Positions 1 to 5,723 of a stretch of DNA of 8,222 nt are shown one piece after another. Where the stretch lies: NCBI GenBank assembly GCA_964570525.1, contig CAZMYO010000019.1:1-8222 (forward strand), read 5' to 3'. A program made the translations under genes and the position numbers. How positions within the stretch are numbered: the stretch's first letter is position 1; every line of letters starts with the position of its first letter. The notes under the pieces were generated by a model. It made no database searches and was not told where the DNA came from. It saw nothing but the letters and a program-made list of their open reading frames with translations. The stretch comes from CAZMYO01 sp964570525 (GTDB lineage Bacteria; Patescibacteriota; Patescibacteriia; Magasanikbacterales; GWA2-37-8).

Positions 1-8
1 CAAATCAT
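1..8 (-). CDS. Start of a divergent minus-strand gene (partial, first codons only)
   Basis: Read on the minus strand, a GGAGG Shine-Dalgarno sequence (positions 18-14) is followed after five bases by ATG at 8-6, and the frame then leaves the window. A promoter-like pair lies at the right distance upstream (65-36). Only two codons (Met-Ile) are visible, so nothing can be said about the product. The call rests entirely on the SD, start and promoter arrangement. Confidence 0.35.
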
Positions 9-35
9 CTTTTCCTCCAATTTCAAGCTGACTAC

Positions 36-65
36 ATAATAAGGCCCTTATCCTTAAAGAGTCAA
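36..65 (-). promoter_or_regulatory. Divergent promoter for the left-edge gene
   Basis: On the minus strand, TTGACT (65-60) and TATTAT (41-36) are separated by 18 bases, each matching five of six consensus sigma-70 positions. Initiation would fall near position 30, giving a leader of about 20 nt that contains the GGAGG. It lies back to back with the promoter of the M3 peptidase gene. Confidence 0.42.
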
Positions 66-85
66 GTTTTTTATATGTTAATATA

Positions 86-114
86 TTGACACATCCTCGT
101 GAGCATGTTACTTT
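86..114 (+). promoter_or_regulatory. Promoter of the M3 peptidase gene
   Basis: A perfect -35 TTGACA (86-91) is followed after exactly 17 bases by TACTTT (109-114). The -10 is weak (three of six) but is preceded by TGT (106-108), an extended -10 that can compensate. Transcription would start near 121, leaving a leader of about 24 nt with the SD. Confidence 0.5.
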
Positions 115-144
115 TGAGGCGCCATCCACAACAGGAGAAAGATC

Positions 145-1992
145 ATGGAAAAAACACGGAAAGTTCCGGGAGAAGGCATTCGTTGGGATCTAGGGTGTCT
201 CTATAGCGGGCTCGATGACCCACAACTCGATCTCGATATTCGCCAGTGGGTCGAACATGCCAAGCAATTCTACGCGGAGCACAAGGACAAGCTCGCGGAG
301 ACGCTCCCCCAGGCCATCCGTGACTATTCTCGACTTGTCACCCTTCAGACGCCGCAGTGGTACTTGTCCTTGCGGCAGAGTCTCGATACGGGTGACGCCG
401 CGGTGAAAGCCAAGATCGCCGAGTTTGAAAAAGAAATTAGTTTTGTCGGTGCCGAGTATCTGGAGTTCTTCGAACACGAACTCGTGGCAATCGACGACGA
501 AGTCATCAGGGCGCAGGCCGCGAAAGATCCGTTAGTCGCGAAGCACCTGCCCTGGCTTGATTATATCCGTGTTTTCAAAACACATCTCTTGCCGGAGCCG
601 ATCGAGGCCGCGCTCACCAAGCGCTCGCCCTTCGACTCCGACTCCTGGTCGGAATTTTTCGATGAGGTTCAGTCGGACTTGCGTTTTGCCTGGGAAGGCG
701 AAGAAAAAAATCTCGAGGAAATGTTGCACCTCGTCAATGGTGATGCAGACGCTTATGTGCGGGCGAGGGCGCTCGAAATCATAAATGATGGTTTCGCGGG
801 AAGCTTTGCCAAGTACTCGGCGCAGACGCTCTACATGGTCGCCGGCTCGCAGGAAATAGAAGTTCGCGAGCGCGGGTACAAGCACCCGATGGAAAAGCGC
901 AACAAGTCCAGCCTCCTGCCCGATGCTGTTGTCGAAGCTTTGCATCAGGCCGTGACCGATAAGGCGGGCCCGCTCGCCAGACGCTATTACCAGTTGAAGG
1001 CGGCCATTCTCGGCTTGCGGACGCTTAGGTGGAGCGATCGCAACGCGCCGATGCCTTTCGCCGATAACACGGTTGTATCCTGGGAGCAGGCGATGGAAAT
1101 CGTTCTCGCCGCCTACCGGAGTTTTAGCCCGACACTCGCCGGCCTCATTGAAGAGACGGTGGAGAGAAAACATATTGACGCGCCCGCTCTGCCCGGTAAG
1201 CGAGGCGGCGCCTTCAACTCGTCGGCAGTGCTTCCGAATGGTAAAACGGCGGCGTTTACTTTCCTGAATTTCCTTGGCGCCGGTGATGATGTTATGACCG
1301 TAGCGCACGAGCTCGGACACGGCGTCCATGGCCTCCTCGCCGGCGAAGCGCAAGGTCCTCTCCTACAGGATACTTCCGTAGCGCTAGCCGAAACCGCCTC
1401 TGTTTTTGGTGAGATGACCGCTTTCAACTATCTGAAAACGGAGCTTACCAAGAAAGGTGAACGCGAACCAATTCTCGCGCTTGTCATGAATAAAATTGAC
1501 GGCATGATGAATACCGTCGTTCGTCAAATCGGCTTCTCCAACTTTGAGCGCCGTCTGCATGGGTGGGATCCGAATACCGGAACCTGGAAGGGCGTGAGAA
1601 AGCTGTCGGTTGAAGAAATCGATGCCTTGTGGCTTGAGACCGTCTACGAGCTCTACGGCCAGCCCGGTGAAGTCTTCACGTACGAGAACGCCGAGCACCT
1701 GTGGGCATATGTCAATCATTTCCACCGGCCGTTTTACGTCTACGGCTATGCCTTCGGCGAGCTTCTTACCCAATCGCTCTACGCGGTCAGACCGCGGTTC
1801 GGTGATCGGTTCGAACCCCTCTACTTGGACATGCTGCGGGCGGGCGGCTCTAAGGACGTCGTTGCGCTACTTGAGCCCTTTGGCCTAAACCCCATCGACC
1901 CATCTTTTTGGGCCGAGGGTATCAAAATCAGCCTGGAGGCGATGATCGACGAAGCGGAGCAGTTGGCCCGCAACCTGGGCTTAGTCGCCTAA
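145..1992 (+). CDS. pepF: M3-family oligoendopeptidase (PepF-like zinc metallopeptidase)
   Basis: This is a 615-residue cytoplasmic zinc endopeptidase of MEROPS family M3, the usual length for oligoendopeptidase F. The family cleaves short peptides and is thought to finish intracellular peptide degradation. The zinc site is visible: HELGH at residues 388-392 supplies both histidines and the catalytic Glu389. The third ligand is predicted as Glu416 in the ETAS segment, 28 residues after His388, matching the family spacing. The His/Tyr-rich stretch at 525-535 (HFHRPFYVYGY) corresponds to the substrate-binding region near the C-terminus. The N-terminus (WDLGCLYSGLDDP, 14-26) is typical, and there is no signal peptide. 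The ATG has AGGAG (133-137) seven bases upstream, which fixes the start. It has its own promoter and terminators, so it is probably monocistronic. The exact M3 subgroup is uncertain, hence 'PepF-like'. Confidence 0.95.
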   Translation: MEKTRKVPGEGIRWDLGCLYSGLDDPQLDLDIRQWVEHAKQFYAEHKDKLAETLPQAIRDYSRLVTLQTPQWYLSLRQSLDTGDAAVKAKIAEFEKEISFVGAEYLEFFEHELVAIDDEVIRAQAAKDPLVAKHLPWLDYIRVFKTHLLPEPIEAALTKRSPFDSDSWSEFFDEVQSDLRFAWEGEEKNLEEMLHLVNGDADAYVRARALEIINDGFAGSFAKYSAQTLYMVAGSQEIEVRERGYKHPMEKRNKSSLLPDAVVEALHQAVTDKAGPLARRYYQLKAAILGLRTLRWSDRNAPMPFADNTVVSWEQAMEIVLAAYRSFSPTLAGLIEETVERKHIDAPALPGKRGGAFNSSAVLPNGKTAAFTFLNFLGAGDDVMTVAHELGHGVHGLLAGEAQGPLLQDTSVALAETASVFGEMTAFNYLKTELTKKGEREPILALVMNKIDGMMNTVVRQIGFSNFERRLHGWDPNTGTWKGVRKLSVEEIDALWLETVYELYGQPGEVFTYENAEHLWAYVNHFHRPFYVYGYAFGELLTQSLYAVRPRFGDRFEPLYLDMLRAGGSKDVVALLEPFGLNPIDPSFWAEGIKISLEAMIDEAEQLARNLGLVA

Positions 1993-2007
1993 TCTACTAG
2001 ACTTTCG

Positions 2008-2050
2008 GGGCACTCACGCAAAAATCGCGTGGGTGCCCTTCTTCTTTTTT
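2008..2050 (+). terminator. Intrinsic terminator after the M3 peptidase gene
   Basis: A 12-bp GC-rich stem (2008-2019 with 2027-2038, one G-U pair) with a seven-base loop is followed directly by a T-rich tract at 2039-2050. It begins 15 bases after the stop codon. Confidence 0.92.
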
Positions 2051-2084
2051 AGCTTGAAAAATCATAAAAATATACGAGTATTTT

Positions 2085-2105
2085 GGCCAAATTGTGGCCT
2101 TTTTT
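2085..2105 (+). terminator. Possible second (back-up) terminator
   Basis: GGCCA (2085-2089) and TGGCC (2095-2099) form a five-bp stem with a five-base loop, followed by six T (2100-2105). It is short and weak compared with the hairpin at 2008-2050. It would catch read-through just before the csp promoter. Confidence 0.4.
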
Positions 2106-2115
2106 ATATCTAACA

Positions 2116-2144
2116 TTGACAAACAGCCGCAAATGTGGTATGCT
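2116..2144 (+). promoter_or_regulatory. Promoter of the cold-shock gene
   Basis: A perfect TTGACA (2116-2121), a 17-base spacer, and TATGCT (2139-2144) preceded by TGG (2136-2138) make a strong extended -10 promoter. The 12-mer ATGTGGTATGCT (2133-2144) recurs exactly at 5686-5697 before another gene. Initiation is expected near 2151, giving an unusually long leader of about 80 nt. Confidence 0.7.
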
Positions 2145-2168
2145 AATGCCAGCAAATATATCTTCACC

Positions 2169-2209
2169 GTAGAAACATAGTCGAGTTTCTGCACAATGTA
2201 TTTTTGCAG
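2169..2209 (+). promoter_or_regulatory. Structured leader of the cold-shock mRNA (candidate alternative hairpins)
   Basis: GTAGAAAC (2169-2176) can pair with GTTTCTGC (2185-2192) as an eight-bp stem with one G-U pair. CTGCA (2189-2193) can instead pair with TGCAG (2205-2209). The two hairpins share 2189-2192, so they cannot form together. Temperature-sensitive refolding of the leader is known for E. coli cspA. Whether it happens here is inference, since the stems are short and no SD is visible for them to mask. Confidence 0.3.
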
Positions 2210-2231
2210 TTATTCACTTATTTCTACTACT

Positions 2232-2432
2232 ATGAAAGGCACCATAAAACGCCTCGTGGCAGAGAAGAATTTTGGCTTTATTGGCCCGGAAGATGGATCG
2301 AAAGATGTCTTTTTCCATGCCACCAGCCTCCAGGGAGTTCAGTTCGCTGAACTGCGCGAGGGGGACGCGGTAAACTTTGACGTGGAGCAGTCCGAAAAGG
2401 GTCCGCGCGCTGTCAATGTTGCTCGCGCTTAA
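2232..2432 (+). CDS. Cold-shock protein (CspA family, single OB-fold)
   Basis: This 66-residue protein is a single cold-shock domain that binds single-stranded RNA or DNA and melts RNA secondary structure. RNP1 is at 12-17 (KNFGFI, with Asn where most members have Gly) and RNP2 at 26-29 (VFFH). The start MKGTIKRLV is the normal family N-terminus, so the ATG at 2232 is chosen. An in-frame ATG at 2196 would only add 12 unrelated residues. No SD precedes either ATG. The gene has its own promoter, a roughly 80-nt leader and a strong terminator, so it is monocistronic. The DEAD-box helicase downstream is a natural functional partner in RNA unfolding. Despite the family name, members may be expressed constitutively. 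Confidence 0.95.
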   Translation: MKGTIKRLVAEKNFGFIGPEDGSKDVFFHATSLQGVQFAELREGDAVNFDVEQSEKGPRAVNVARA

Positions 2433-2443
2433 GCCAAGTTTTG

Positions 2444-2487
2444 AAACAGTCCTCCTCGACCAAATCGGGGAGGACTGTTTTTTCTTT
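2444..2487 (+). terminator. Strong intrinsic terminator after csp
   Basis: A 16-bp stem (2444-2459 with 2465-2480, one G-U pair) closes a five-base loop. The stem's last T residues continue into TTTCTTT (2481-2487). It starts 12 bases after the stop codon. Its T-tract overlaps the -35 region of the next promoter. Confidence 0.93.
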
Positions 2488-2514
2488 GTAAATTTCGAAA
2501 AAAAGTGTTAGGAT
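2486..2514 (+). promoter_or_regulatory. Promoter of the DEAD-box helicase gene
   Basis: TTGTAA (2486-2491, four of six), a 17-base spacer and TAGGAT (2509-2514, four of six) preceded by TGT (2506-2508) form an extended -10 promoter. Initiation would be near 2521, only about six bases before the ATG at 2527, so the mRNA would be nearly leaderless. No SD is present, which agrees with this. Confidence 0.5.
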
Positions 2515-2526
2515 AGAAATCGCTAT

Positions 2527-3798
2527 ATGAACCTTACTCCTTTGGAACAACAGACCGGCTTTCATGGCTTGGGCATCGCTCCTAAACTCGTTGCCATTTT
2601 AGAGCAGCTTCATTTTACCAAGCCGACCCCCATTCAACACCAGGCGATACCGGCGGCTATTACCGGAAAAGATTTAGTTGGTATCGCCCAAACCGGCACC
2701 GGCAAAACTTTAGCTTTTGGCATTCCGATGATTCAGCGCTTGTCGCAGCTCCGCGGTCAGGGTCTTGTTTTATTGCCAACACGGGAACTGGCCATCCAAA
2801 TAGATGATTCCCTTAGACAAATCGGCCAGCTCCTGGGATTAAAAACAGCAGTGCTCATTGGCGGCGCTCCAATGCACAAACAAATTCAAAGCCTCCGGCG
2901 GCAACCGCATATTATTATTGCTACCCCCGGACGTTTGGCAGATCATCTGGAGCAGGGGACAGTAACTTTGCAAAATATTAAAATTGTTATTTTGGATGAA
3001 GCGGATCGCATGTTTGACATTGGCTTTGCTCCCCAAATTAAGCGTATTCTAAAAATGATTCCTCGGGAACGGCAAACCATGCTTTTTTCTGCCACCATGC
3101 CGCCGGAAATCGCCAAGATGGCCGCCGAACATATGGCCTTGCCCCTGCGCATCGAAGTCGCTCCGTCAGGCACAGCCGCTCAAAAAGTGGAGCAAGAAAT
3201 TTTTATTGTCAGCAAAGAAGCGAAGTTACAGCTCCTAGACAAACTCTTGAGCGATTATCAAGGTACTATTCTTGTTTTTTCGCGAACAAAACACGGCGCC
3301 AAAAAAATTACCCGGTCGATTAGAGACATGGGGCACAGCGCCGCCGAGATTCACTCTAACCGATCGCTCGCCCAACGACGCGATGCTCTGGAAGGTTTTA
3401 AATCCGGTAGATATCGGGTGCTCGTCGCGACCGACATCGCCGCGCGCGGAATTGACGTCACCGGAATTGAGCTTGTCATCAACTACGATCTTCCCGACAA
3501 TTCCGAAGATTATGTCCATCGTATCGGCCGCACCGGCCGCGCCGGCCGCGCCGGCCGCGCCGTGTCTTTTGCCACCCCCGATCAACGCGGAGATATTAAG
3601 AGCATTGAACGGCTGATAAGAAAAACATTGCCGATTACGGCTCTGCCGGTTTTGCCGCCGCGCCGCGCGTCGCCGCCAATGGCGTGGTCTCAAAAATCTC
3701 ATGCTCCGAGAACGACCTCTCCCTATCAAGGCCCTAACCGCGGCTCAAGAGGTCATCGTCGAGGAAGAGAAACCAAGCGGTACCATGGTAGTTTTTAA
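2527..3798 (+). CDS. DEAD-box ATP-dependent RNA helicase (RhlE-like)
   Basis: This 423-residue protein unwinds short RNA duplexes using ATP, as in ribosome assembly and cold-stabilised RNA remodelling. All core motifs are visible: Q motif (PTPIQ, 33-37), Walker A AQTGTGKT (54-61), Ia PTRELA (84-89), GG (112-113), TPGR (133-136), DEAD (157-160), SAT (188-190), motif V ATDIAARGID (301-310) and motif VI HRIGRTGR (331-338). The two RecA-like domains end near residue 370. A basic tail (about 378-423) rich in Arg, Gly, Ser and Pro follows, as in RhlE-type proteins, and probably gives extra RNA binding. Motif VI is encoded by a 9-bp tandem repeat. Translation probably starts at 2527 on a nearly leaderless message. 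No terminator separates it from the membrane-protein gene 26 bases downstream, so the two may be co-transcribed. Confidence 0.95.
   Translation: MNLTPLEQQTGFHGLGIAPKLVAILEQLHFTKPTPIQHQAIPAAITGKDLVGIAQTGTGKTLAFGIPMIQRLSQLRGQGLVLLPTRELAIQIDDSLRQIGQLLGLKTAVLIGGAPMHKQIQSLRRQPHIIIATPGRLADHLEQGTVTLQNIKIVILDEADRMFDIGFAPQIKRILKMIPRERQTMLFSATMPPEIAKMAAEHMALPLRIEVAPSGTAAQKVEQEIFIVSKEAKLQLLDKLLSDYQGTILVFSRTKHGAKKITRSIRDMGHSAAEIHSNRSLAQRRDALEGFKSGRYRVLVATDIAARGIDVTGIELVINYDLPDNSEDYVHRIGRTGRAGRAGRAVSFATPDQRGDIKSIERLIRKTLPITALPVLPPRRASPPMAWSQKSHAPRTTSPYQGPNRGSRGHRRGRETKRYHGSF
3525..3560 (+). repeat. Four-copy 9-bp tandem repeat inside the helicase gene
   Basis: CGGCCGCAC is followed by three exact copies of CGGCCGCGC. 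It encodes the Gly-Arg-Ala run of motif VI (residues 334-344). The protein length here is normal for the family, so the repeat may be codon homogenisation rather than an expansion. Confidence 0.85.
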
Positions 3799-3824
3799 GT
3801 TTATTACTAAAAAATACAGGCAGT

Positions 3825-4244
3825 ATGATTTTTCAAAATAAAGACATTTTAAAACTAGGAATATACCCCGTCTTAGTTTTTATGTTGAACTATAGCGCCT
3901 ACAACCTGTTTCCTGAATTCTACATCAGCTGGCGCGTAGATATTCCAATACATATACTCGGAGGCTTGAGCATTGCCTATAGCGCCACCTCGGCTATCTA
4001 TCTTGCTGAACGGAAAAATGTGATGGCTATAGAAAAACTTTGGATGAGGGCGGCCGTTGTTGTCGCTTTAGTTATTACCGCCGCGGTATGGTGGGAATTT
4101 TACGAATTTCTCTCCGACCGTTTTTTGGGAACCCACAATCAGCCAAACAATGCCGATACTATAAAAGATCTGTTTATGGGCATGCTGGGCGGACTGATTT
4201 TTTGTTTAAATTTTCTTGGACAAAAGAAAAAACAGAATTATTAG
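3825..4244 (+). CDS. Small four-helix membrane protein, YjdF/DUF2238-like
   Basis: This 139-residue integral membrane protein has about four hydrophobic segments (11-28, 41-62, 73-92, 114-131) and a short basic C-terminal tail (KKK). Conserved-looking polar residues lie at the helix ends: Asp39 and His43 before Gly46-Gly47, Glu91 and Glu94 after a WW pair, and Asp111-Thr112 with Asp115 before a GG-containing helix. The order D...H..GG, E..E, D...D..GG resembles the YjdF/DUF2238 family, whose function is unknown. The protein is shorter than E. coli YjdF, so the match may be partial. VanZ-like proteins are an alternative. The ATG follows the helicase stop by 26 bases with only a weak AGG (3818-3820) upstream. 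Co-transcription with the helicase is likely. The stop codon runs into a run of G residues. Confidence 0.75.
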   Translation: MIFQNKDILKLGIYPVLVFMLNYSAYNLFPEFYISWRVDIPIHILGGLSIAYSATSAIYLAERKNVMAIEKLWMRAAVVVALVITAAVWWEFYEFLSDRFLGTHNQPNNADTIKDLFMGMLGGLIFCLNFLGQKKKQNY

Positions 4245-4263
4245 GGGGGGCGGGTTTTTTTGC

Positions 4264-4294
4264 TTGACACCGGGGTTACATCCGGTGTTTACTT
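4264..4294 (+). promoter_or_regulatory. Candidate promoter with operator-like inverted repeat, upstream of the lipoprotein gene
   Basis: A perfect TTGACA lies at 4264-4269. The best -10 candidates are TTACTT (4289-4294) or TACTTA one base later, 19-20 bases away, longer than optimal. Within the spacer, ACACCGG (4267-4273) and CCGGTGT (4282-4288) form a perfect seven-bp inverted repeat around eight bases, placed as a repressor or activator site would be. The same repeat could fold in RNA as a weak terminator for the preceding gene, because TTTACTTATT follows it. Both readings are inference. Confidence 0.4.
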
Positions 4295-4345
4295 ATTAGT
4301 AGGGGAATCAACCCCGTTCACAACAGCCAACCGCGGAGGAGATCC

Positions 4346-5608
4346 ATGACCAAACTCGGCGCAATCATTTTAGCGTCTATGCTTAGCTTTGCGGGGTGCG
4401 CTCCAAGTCATCGCGCCGCTAGCCACGCGGCGCCGGCACCGCCATCGGAAAGCCAACCGACGACTACCGTGGTCGACGGCCAGTTCTACCTCGAAAGAAT
4501 TGGCGGGCAGAAAACCTGCAACGGTCTGGAGCTCTCGCAAGTTCTGATCCTCGATGTTCAGATTAGAATCGATGATCCCGCCACCGTCGACCTTATTACG
4601 AAGTTTTCGACTATAGCCCTGCCAACTTTCGAAAAGGTGCGGCGCGATGGAGTAACTGGCGCGGTTCAAGCGGAATGGAAAAACGTCAACAGCGTTTTCT
4701 CTTACCACCAAGAAGTGGTGGGTGTCGTCCAGCCGGATCACGTTGAGCTCACCTACACCCTGGGGAATAAGCAGGACACTACCTCATACACCTGTGAGAC
4801 GGTAGTACGGGGCTTCCCCCGCAGCCTGCAGGATCCGACGATGATCGATGGCATCTATACGACCAATTACTATTCTTATGGTCGTACCGAAAAGCCATCG
4901 CTCCAGTGTCATGGTGATCGGTGGCCGCCGCGAGTGAGCCAAGTCTACCGGCTGGATATCTATTATCCGCCGGGAAGACCACCTTGTCTTGCGTTCGACC
5001 ACGGTGAGGTTACCCTGTGTCTAGATCGTGAGCCAATACCGAATACCAAAATGGTCTGGAATGTGCCGGCATCACGGAATTACTTCTGGGGAAACGACAA
5101 ATACGGCATAGCTTTGGTTGACGGCGTTATCCAACCGGATCGCGTCGATCTCCTAGTCAAGTTCGTAGTGCCACCGTCGCCACTATTTGGTACCTCCGAT
5201 CAGTGCTGGTACGAATACCGGATCGAGGGGGCAAAGAGGTTGTTTTTCGCGGGCGAGGCAGACAACCTCTACCGCGTAGAGACCAAAATGTGGGATCAGT
5301 GTAACACTTGGCCCACGGGAGCGCCCGCGCGGGTTACCTACGAGGAAGAACTCGACATAGTGGTGAACGCAGACCACGATGAACTAAAAATTCTCAACCG
5401 TTTCGGTATCCTTAACAACTTCCCGCTCTTCTCGGGTAACACCTTCTCTAAAACAGAGACGGCGGTAACCGAAGATGGCGACAAAATCACCTGGCTCTAC
5501 AATGGAGCCTTCACGCCGCCATTTTTTTGGGAGACCGTTGAGGGTGTTTATCCCAATGGCTGTCTGACGCATACAGAGACCAGCGGCCGCGCCCGCTTCT
5601 CCCACTAG
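4346..5608 (+). CDS. Predicted surface lipoprotein with three tandem Cys-paired repeats, function unknown
   Basis: This is a 420-residue secreted protein of a family I do not recognise. Residues 1-18 are a lipoprotein signal peptide with lipobox FAGC, so Cys18 would be lipidated. A flexible Ala/Ser/His/Pro-rich linker follows (19-42). The rest is three divergent copies of one module of about 115-130 residues: 44-161, 168-300 and 305-418. Each has an early cysteine (58, 188, 319) and a late one (150, 287, 406), suggesting one disulfide per module. Copies 1 and 2 share GV(V/I)QPD(H/R)V(E/D)L at 126-135 and 260-269. All three have a hydrophobic strand containing LD(V/I) at 69-71, 203-205 and 336-338. 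Copy 2 has two extra cysteines (214, 225). Alternating hydrophobic and polar residues suggest beta structure. GGAGGAG (4335-4341) six bases before the ATG fixes the start. A terminator follows, so it is probably monocistronic. Confidence 0.85.
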   Translation: MTKLGAIILASMLSFAGCAPSHRAASHAAPAPPSESQPTTTVVDGQFYLERIGGQKTCNGLELSQVLILDVQIRIDDPATVDLITKFSTIALPTFEKVRRDGVTGAVQAEWKNVNSVFSYHQEVVGVVQPDHVELTYTLGNKQDTTSYTCETVVRGFPRSLQDPTMIDGIYTTNYYSYGRTEKPSLQCHGDRWPPRVSQVYRLDIYYPPGRPPCLAFDHGEVTLCLDREPIPNTKMVWNVPASRNYFWGNDKYGIALVDGVIQPDRVDLLVKFVVPPSPLFGTSDQCWYEYRIEGAKRLFFAGEADNLYRVETKMWDQCNTWPTGAPARVTYEEELDIVVNADHDELKILNRFGILNNFPLFSGNTFSKTETAVTEDGDKITWLYNGAFTPPFFWETVEGVYPNGCLTHTETSGRARFSH

Positions 5609-5623
5609 CCAATCAGCTATTTT

Positions 5624-5665
5624 CCCCCGGATAGATTCGTCTATTCGGGGGTTTTACTTTTTGTC
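5624..5665 (+). terminator. Intrinsic terminator after the lipoprotein gene
   Basis: A 12-bp stem (5624-5635 with 5640-5651, one G-T wobble) closed by a TTCG tetraloop is followed by TTTTACTTTTTG-type T-rich sequence from 5652. It begins 15 bases after the stop codon. Confidence 0.93.
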
Positions 5666-5668
5666 GGC

Positions 5669-5697
5669 TTTAAAATTATGGATGTATGTGGTATGCT
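5669..5697 (+). promoter_or_regulatory. Promoter of the DUF6629-type gene
   Basis: TTTAAA (5669-5674, four of six) is 17 bases before TATGCT (5692-5697), which is preceded by TGG (5689-5691). The 12-mer ATGTGGTATGCT (5686-5697) is identical to that of the csp promoter. Transcription would start near 5704, about 20 nt before the ATG. Confidence 0.6.
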
Positions 5698-5723
5698 TAT
5701 CTAAAGTCCCTACTACCTAAGAT

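Noticed and set aside
532..1353. 273-residue minus-strand open frame inside the M3 gene
   Set aside because: It lies fully antisense to a gene with an intact HELGH site and normal length, and its translation is Arg-rich with no recognisable motif, as expected of a shadow frame.
2196..2231. Upstream in-frame ATG that would extend the cold-shock protein by 12 residues
   Set aside because: The extra residues are hydrophobic and unrelated to the family, the normal N-terminus begins at 2232, and the extension would run through the leader hairpin. Neither ATG has an SD, so the family alignment decides.
3235..3729. Minus-strand frame of 164 residues and a plus-strand frame at 3272-3616 within the helicase
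   Set aside because: Both overlap the helicase core, which carries intact motifs. The Ala-Gly and Ala-Pro runs in these frames are by-products of the 9-bp repeat.
4040..4267. Alternative plus-strand frame of 75 residues overlapping the YjdF-like gene
   Set aside because: The frame at 3825-4244 has clear transmembrane helices and family-like residues. The alternative frame has neither.
4302..4315. GGGG-AATCAA-CCCC hairpin in the lipoprotein leader
   Set aside because: A four-bp stem is too short to call a regulatory element on its own, although it could sit at the transcript's 5' end.
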